Source: Okapia johnstoni
Taxonomy: Eukaryota; Chordata; Mammalia; Artiodactyla; Giraffidae
Assembly (NCBI GenBank): GCA_024291935.2
Contig: CM044315.1
Location: 74,940,385-75,004,384, forward strand
Direction of reading: 5' to 3'
Length of the DNA stretch: 64,000 nt
The position numbers and the translations under genes were made by a program. Positions within the stretch are counted from its first letter, which is position 1. Every line of letters begins with the position of its first letter. The notes beneath the pieces are model-generated. The model did no database searches and was not told where the DNA came from. It worked only from the letters and a program-made list of their open reading frames with translations. Of this stretch, positions 58,731 to 64,000 are shown one piece after another.

Positions 58731-59857
58731 GAGTGACCTTAGTGACTGTTTCCTCATATCTGTATCCTGCATGTTTATTATCATCTAAAAATTATATTCT
58801 TAGAGTAACATAATGATTCTCTTTAACTAAAAATATATAGTTGTATAAGGGACTTTACTAGTTTTCCATTTATTTATTTATTTACTAATATATACAGTAA
58901 AACTATGAAGTAAGTTTTATTATTAGGTAAGAAAAGTGAGACTCATAGCAGAGAAGTAACTAGCTGAAAGTCACCAATCCAGCCATTAAACCAACTTAAC
59001 ATTCTCTTAGTATGTTGTGTTCATTTTGCTTTTTAGTTTCTATTTCCATTTTTTCCTAGAATGCTTTTACACTCTTTATCTTTTAAACTTTGTATATTTT
59101 CTTTTATGTGAACAAAGATTTTTTTTGAGAAATTCTGAATTTCAGAATGAAGAAATGAGTCATTCAAGATCTTTCATCTAGTTTATGGCAGAGCTGAGCT
59201 TGTAGCTCAGGCCTCTTGACCCTCATGCCAGTTTTTTTGCATCTTCACTAAGATGTACTCTAATTTTCATTTAAGTATAGTTTCCCATTCATATTTTTGT
59301 CTCCTATAATGCAAGTATCTTGGCAGCTTTGCTAGTTGCCTATTTGGTAATGTCCTAAATAAAGACTTTCAGCATGCGACTTTTAACTTTCAAAAATCAG
59401 TGTCCAAACCCAATTTTATACCAAGATTACTCTTGTCTCTTTGATTCTGTTACTCTACTGAATTATATTTTAAGAAGTATGTAAAATAATTGCATTTCAA
59501 GTTGATATCCTATTATGTGCCAGCAGAAACTGTTGATTATAGTAAAATTTTCTAAATTTTGTGTAATTTGTAGTTTATAAACTAAATGTGAATTTATATA
59601 AATCAGAAATTTTCTCTTCAACATTTGGTAATATTGTATTGTTAAATGTGTCTCATTCAGTGAAACACTAGTTTATATATATACTAGATAGATAATAACC
59701 AAATACGATACCATTTTCTTTTCTGTTTTATTCTTTTCCTCCTTTTCTCTCAAAGATAAAACATTAATCTAGAAAATATAACATTTGATGATCTACCAAT
59801 ATTTATTTTGTCATGTTTAAAAAAATGTTTCAATAAAAAACTGTTCAGTCAGTTCAG
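58731..59857. other. Intron with MIR traces
   Basis: Antisense MIR-like segments at about 58890-58990 ('gaaaagtgagactcatagca') and 59140-59235 ('tttatggcagagctgagctt'). The rest is unassigned. Confidence 0.45.
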
Positions 59858-60549
59858 GATTCAGTTCAGTTCAGTTCAGTTCAGTCACTCAGTTGTCTCC
59901 GACTCTTTGTGACCCCATGGACTGCAGCATGCCAGGCATCCCTGTCCATCACCAACTCCCAGAGTTTACTCAAATTCATGTCCATTGAGTTGGTGATGCC
60001 ATCCAACCATCTCATCCTCTGTTGTCCCCTTCTCCTCCTGCCTTCAATCTTTCCCAGCATCAGGGTCTTTTCAAATGAGTCAGTTCTTTGCATCAGGTGG
60101 CCATAGTATTGGAGTTTCAACTTCAACATCAGTCCTTCCAATGAACAGGACTGATCTCCTTTGGGATGGACTGGTTGGGTCTCTTAGCAGTCCAAGGGAC
60201 TCTCAGGAGTCTTCTCCAACACCACAGTTCAAAAGCATCAATTCTTTGGCTTTCAGCTTTCTTTATGGTCCAACTCTCACATCCATACATGATTGCTGGA
60301 AAAATCATAGCCTTGACTAGATGGACCTTTGTTGGCAAAGTAATGTTTCTGCTTTTTAATATGCTGTCTAGGTTGGTCATAACTTTCCTTCCAAGGAGTA
60401 AGCGTCTTTTAATTTCAGGGCTGCAATCACCATCTGCTGTGATTTTGGAGGCCCCCAAAATAAAGTCTGCCACTGTTTCCCTACCTATTTGCCATGAAGT
60501 GATGGGACTGGATGCCATGATCTTAGTTTTCTGAATGTTGAGCTTTAAG
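59858..60549 (-). mobile_element. BovB LINE 3' part, antisense
   Basis: Starts at tandem TTCAG units of the BovB 3' end and runs to 'ctgaatgttgagctttaag'. The flanks GTCAGTTCAGG and GTCAGGGTTCAGG may be a decayed target duplication. Minus-strand frames (60141-59881, 60644-60129) hold the C-terminal BovB protein in two frames. Confidence 0.92.
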
Positions 60550-60764
60550 TCAGGGTTCAGGGTATGTAACTTATTCTTCCTTGTATTTGATATAACTAAT
60601 TTATTGAAAAAATTATTTATCAGTTGATTGTGCCTAATGCCCAATTCTGCTACAAAAGAGTGGGAGAAAGTTAGGAGTAAATAAGTTCAGCTACTTTCTC
60701 CTACTGAACTTATCTAGGTATACAATGAATGCTTTGCTTGGGAGACTACAATGTGTAAGGGAGA

Positions 60765-60950
60765 GTGAAATCAAACAGTCCTGAATTAAATTTAAACTTA
60801 GTAATTACTAACTGGTTGTTGATTATCAGCTAGTTACTTAATCTCTCTGAGCTTCATTTTGCATATTTAAATACTATACTTCAAAGCAGTGGTTTTTAAA
60901 TTAAATGAAATAATTAAATGTATTAGTTTCATTTGAAATTAAATAATAAA
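60765..60950 (+). mobile_element. MIR SINE
   Basis: 'tatcagctagttacttaatc', 'tctctgagcttcattttgca' and 'aaatgaaataattaaatgta' in MIR order. Confidence 0.7.
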
Positions 60951-61009
60951 CATGTAGTAAAGTTTCTAACATATTGTTTACTTTTGTAAAATATTTGTTA
61001 AATTTTTTC

Positions 61010-61215
61010 AAGAAGTATTTATTAAAGACCTGTATGTGTTGAGCACTATATTAAGCACTAAAAATATAATTGCAAAAATAAAAAAAGATCCTGTCCTAAT
61101 GCATTGTATGGCATACATTTTAGTAAGAGAAACATAAACTGGTAAGCAAACAAACATTCAGAATATGAATTTGGTTTAGTGATAAATTTTATAAGGAGGG
61201 TAAACTTTATTACTA
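61010..61215 (-). mobile_element. L2 3'-end fragment, antisense
   Basis: 'tgtgttgagcactatattaa', 'gatcctgtcctaatgcattg' and 'cataaactggtaagcaaaca' match reversed L2. Confidence 0.6.
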
Positions 61216-61394
61216 AACTCAAGTATCATTTTGGATCCTAAGATAGTAACAGTCACTGGCTAAATTTTACATTTATGGTTCAGCTCAAGTGATTTTCTAA
61301 TCATTGTTGAACATTGTTGCAGTGTTTTTTATTGGATAAACAAATAACTGAATGGTTAATTAAAAATGAGAGTGTGGCTAGGGAGAGTAGTTTC

Positions 61395-61680
61395 ATTTAT
61401 TTAACAAGCATTTTGGTGAATCACTGTGAACCAAGGCATTTACATAAGGCAGTCTCTTTTTGTACTGATGGAGCATGCACTCTAGAAATGAAGATGAATC
61501 AGGCATACAAGAAATTGTAAACCAATATGTGAAATAATAAGTTTAGTACTAGCAATATAAGTAAGGTATTATAAAAGTTTATTACTTATAGTTGACTAGA
61601 TGAAGGAAGACTGTGAAGAAAAGACAATACTTGATCTGGTCCTTAAAGACAACCTTGAAAAGGAAAAACTCACCTCAGTC
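61395..61680 (-). mobile_element. L2 3'-end fragment, antisense (second copy)
   Basis: 'catttatttaacaagcattt', 'tgatggagcatgcactctag' and 'atctggtccttaaagacaac' match reversed L2. Lies close to the copy at 61010. Confidence 0.55.
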
Positions 61681-62689
61681 AAATAAGTATCATAAACTTG
61701 ATATGAGCCCAAAGCCTCAATTTTATAGTGAAATAAGTGGTAAAAACAGTAAGTCACATCAGAGTGCCACTTAATACAAAGCAAAACATCTTTGTGTTTC
61801 CTTAAGATTGTAAAGTTAGCTGTGGAATAGGGTACTTATATTTCACCATCCATTGTACTTTAGCATCAGTGTTACAGGATGTGATATGACATGATTATTT
61901 GTTCATGAGAGAGAACTCCCTTATGAGCTTCACATTGAGGAATTTTATGTTGTTGTTGTTTTTAACTATTTGTGTGTGGTTTTTAAGTGCTTAACAATTT
62001 AAAAAGGCCCAAATTTAGACTGGAAACTTATTGTGACATAAACTTATAAATATTGCTATTGCAATATAAATAAAACACAGATGTATAAAGTGAAAAAGAT
62101 CTTTATGCAAATGAAACTCCGGGTACTAGAAACAGAACATCTTAGGCTAGATGAATCTTAAAGCTATGGGTTGTTTGGCTGATTTACTGCCAAAGGAATG
62201 AGAGATTGATATTTAAATTTCATGCAAAGTTTCATGAGTAGTCTAAGCCTTGCTTTGGCAGAACAAAGCCATAAAATCATGAGAAAGGGCACTGAAACTT
62301 TTACAGGCTTTGACTTTCTGAATGTGTAGAGAAAGCTTTAGAGTTTAACCAGACTAACTGTTAGAAATACTTATTATGCTCCTTTTTAAACCTGCAGTTG
62401 CCCATACAGCTTGGAACCTGCTTTATTTTTCATTCACCTTTCGATTTTAGCTGGCTTGCTTGTAGCTTCTGTACATTGACAAACTAAATTGTCACAATGT
62501 TTTGATTTTGAATTCTAGTTTCACCCTAGTCTATCTTTTCAGCTGCCTGTCAGACACCTCCATTGCAGCACTGAACAACAACTTTCCCTAAAGTCTGTAT
62601 TAGCTTTCAGTCATTTTCGGTTTATTATAGCACTGTTTACTTGATTAATTATACTAGAAACTTGAGATTAATCCTTTATGATTCATGTA
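61681..62689. other. Unassigned intron
   Basis: No gene or clear repeat recognised in 1 kb. Confidence 0.5.
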
Positions 62690-63060
62690 TTATTCATGCT
62701 ACCCCTTCTATCTGGAAGACCTTTCTCTTAATTCTCACTTTGCCAATCTAAAAAATCTTTTATGATATAGATAAAATCTTTTCGAGAATCTTCTTACTTC
62801 CAGACTGTGTGCCCAAGAGCTTTCACTGCTCATGTTAGCACAGCATGGCTACTGCATGATGTAATTGATGGTTCATGTGCCACTTTCCCTCTTGTATTAT
62901 TAACTACTTTATATTAGAGACTGAGACTTCCTGATTTCTTATTTATTTTTGTGTAAAATTGAGCTTGTTGTGAGGATTTAATGTGCTAATATGGGCATAT
63001 AATAAGCACCAATAACTCTTAGATATTAATGTATTGCTATTGTCATTATTTATTACAATT
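62690..63060 (+). mobile_element. L2 remnant followed by a MIR-like end
   Basis: 'ctaccccttctatctggaag' and 'ttaactactttatattagag' resemble L2 in sense; 'ttgtgaggatttaatgtgct' and 'gcatataataagcacc' resemble a MIR 3' end (62955-63060). Confidence 0.5.
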
Positions 63061-63950
63061 ATTATCTTGGCTTCTTCAACATTTGAAATGATGCCTGACT
63101 TTAAAAAATGGATATGTTGATAAAAGTAATGTGTTTAGCAATTATCTCTGCAGTGATACTCTAGTCCTGGCTCTTTTCTGACATCTAGACCCAGTTCTTT
63201 GAGGTAATCATATTTTCCTCCCAGGCTTATTTACTTCTATCCAGGGCCTTTTCTTCATGAATTATGCCTGAACCCAGAGGCTGGCTGTGTATTTTTCTCT
63301 TTTAACTTAAAATACATGTGGGGCTCTTATAACTAATGAACTATGCTTGTAAATAGATAATAAGGTAAAATTCTAAAGTAATGGTAAAGAGAACTGCAAG
63401 TCAGTGAAAATATAGAGTGAACATCAATCTAAGACTTGATGCAGCTTTTAAAACTCAGCATAGATTTTTTTATGTAGAAAAATTTTCTGAGCCCCTTGGT
63501 TATGTTAGGTACCCCTTCTGTGCTCCTGTAGTCCTCTCTATCTCCCTAAGACTGGCCCAGCTGCATAATTAGTGTGGAAAATGAAAATGAAGGGCCCTTT
63601 ATTAAATATTATTAAGAATTTCACACACCTATGAATCTGGTGCTGCCCTATTCTTTGCTCTGGCGTGAATTGGTAGGTTTTATGAATGAATGAATAGCTG
63701 GGTAAAATCCAAAGTTTTGAAAAATCTGTGATAAGAGATGGCAATGACAATGACATAAATTGAATAATCAGGAGGGGCTAAGCTTTTCAGCAATAGATCA
63801 AGCTTTTTTAACATGATCACTGGTGAGAGTCAGTAATCCACAGTCTTTATATAATCATATATTTTTTCAACCAAAGTAAAGCATCATCTATACTTTTAAG
63901 CTGATAGGTAATTAGTTTTGTATCCTTAATTCTACCAAATGTTTAAAAAG
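63061..63950. other. Unassigned intron
   Basis: No coding exon or transposon recognised. Confidence 0.5.
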
Positions 63951-64000
63951 TGAAAGTAAAAAAGTGAAAGTGAAAAAGTTAGCATAAATTGTGTGCAACC
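63951..64000 (-). mobile_element. Possible Bov-A/Bov-tA SINE entering at the window end
   Basis: 'agtgaaagtaaaaaagtgaa' then 'gtgtgcaacc' resembles the start of a reverse Bov-A tail. It is cut off by the window. Confidence 0.4.

Larger units (their letters stand above)
40413..64000 (+). other. AGBL4: Intron downstream of the AGBL4 exon (partial)
   Basis: The interval starts with a strong donor and contains no recognisable continuation of AGBL4 up to the window end. The next exon therefore lies beyond 64000. Contents are transposon remnants and unassigned AT-rich DNA. Confidence 0.85.

Noticed and set aside
1..64000. A novel defence, biosynthetic or other multi-gene system
   Set aside because: The window is mammalian intron with one exon. 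All extended open frames are accounted for by LINEs, mariner or antisense shadows.

Overview
This is vertebrate nuclear DNA from a ruminant, almost certainly a bovid (cattle, buffalo, sheep or goat type). The diagnosis rests on repeats: many copies of the BovB LINE, tRNA-derived Bov-tA and Bov-A2 SINEs, a CHR-type cetartiodactyl SINE, and 3' ends of the ruminant L1 (L1_BT type). There are no bacterial genes, operons or CRISPR arrays. Most long open frames in the window are pieces of LINE reverse transcriptases or antisense shadows of them.

I can support one host coding segment: a 125-bp exon at 40288-40412 on the + strand, with a consensus 3' splice site before it and a CAG|GTGAGA donor after it. 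Its 41 complete codons match the N-terminal domain of AGBL4 (cytosolic carboxypeptidase 6, CCP6), a tubulin deglutamylase. AGBL4 is known to have very large introns. The rest of the window then reads as the intron before the exon (1-40287) and the intron after it (40413-64000).

Layout. 1-3.7 kb: AT-rich intron with an unidentified poly(A)-type insertion and an old L2 copy split by a Bov-A2 SINE. 3.7-14.7 kb: one old + strand L1 (about 3.6 kb retained) expanded to 11 kb by at least eight later insertions: three BovB pieces, a Bov-tA dimer, a mariner with terminal repeats, a 5'-inverted (twin-primed) L1 that itself carries a SINE and a BovB, another SINE and an L1_BT 3' end. 15-24.9 kb: sparser intron with a BovB (16.1-17.4 kb), SINEs, L2 and MIR. 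24.9-28.9 kb: antisense L1 with a CHR SINE and a BovB/L1 chimera. 29-39.4 kb: MIR, a full-length Bov-A2, an old antisense L1, a near full-length BovB (32.8-35.9 kb) and a younger antisense L1_BT (36.0-38.8 kb). 39.4-41 kb: repeat-poor zone with the exon. 41-42.1 kb: second mariner. 42-50 kb: intron with MIR, L2, an old L1 and SINEs. 50.2-60.5 kb: L1_BT 3' end, BovB, L2, a long antisense L1 with an inverted pair of SINEs, and another BovB. 60.5-64 kb: MIR/L2 remnants and unassigned intron.

I did not find a new multi-gene system. The noteworthy material is the insertion history: the nested L1, the twin-primed L1, a chimeric BovB/L1 insertion, a 401-codon open BovB reverse-transcriptase frame, a BovB with an almost intact endonuclease, opposed mariners, and a 206-bp segment flanked by 17-bp direct repeats. 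Family names come from recognising consensus features by eye; no alignment or database search was run, and element edges are good to a few bases only where target-site duplications are quoted.
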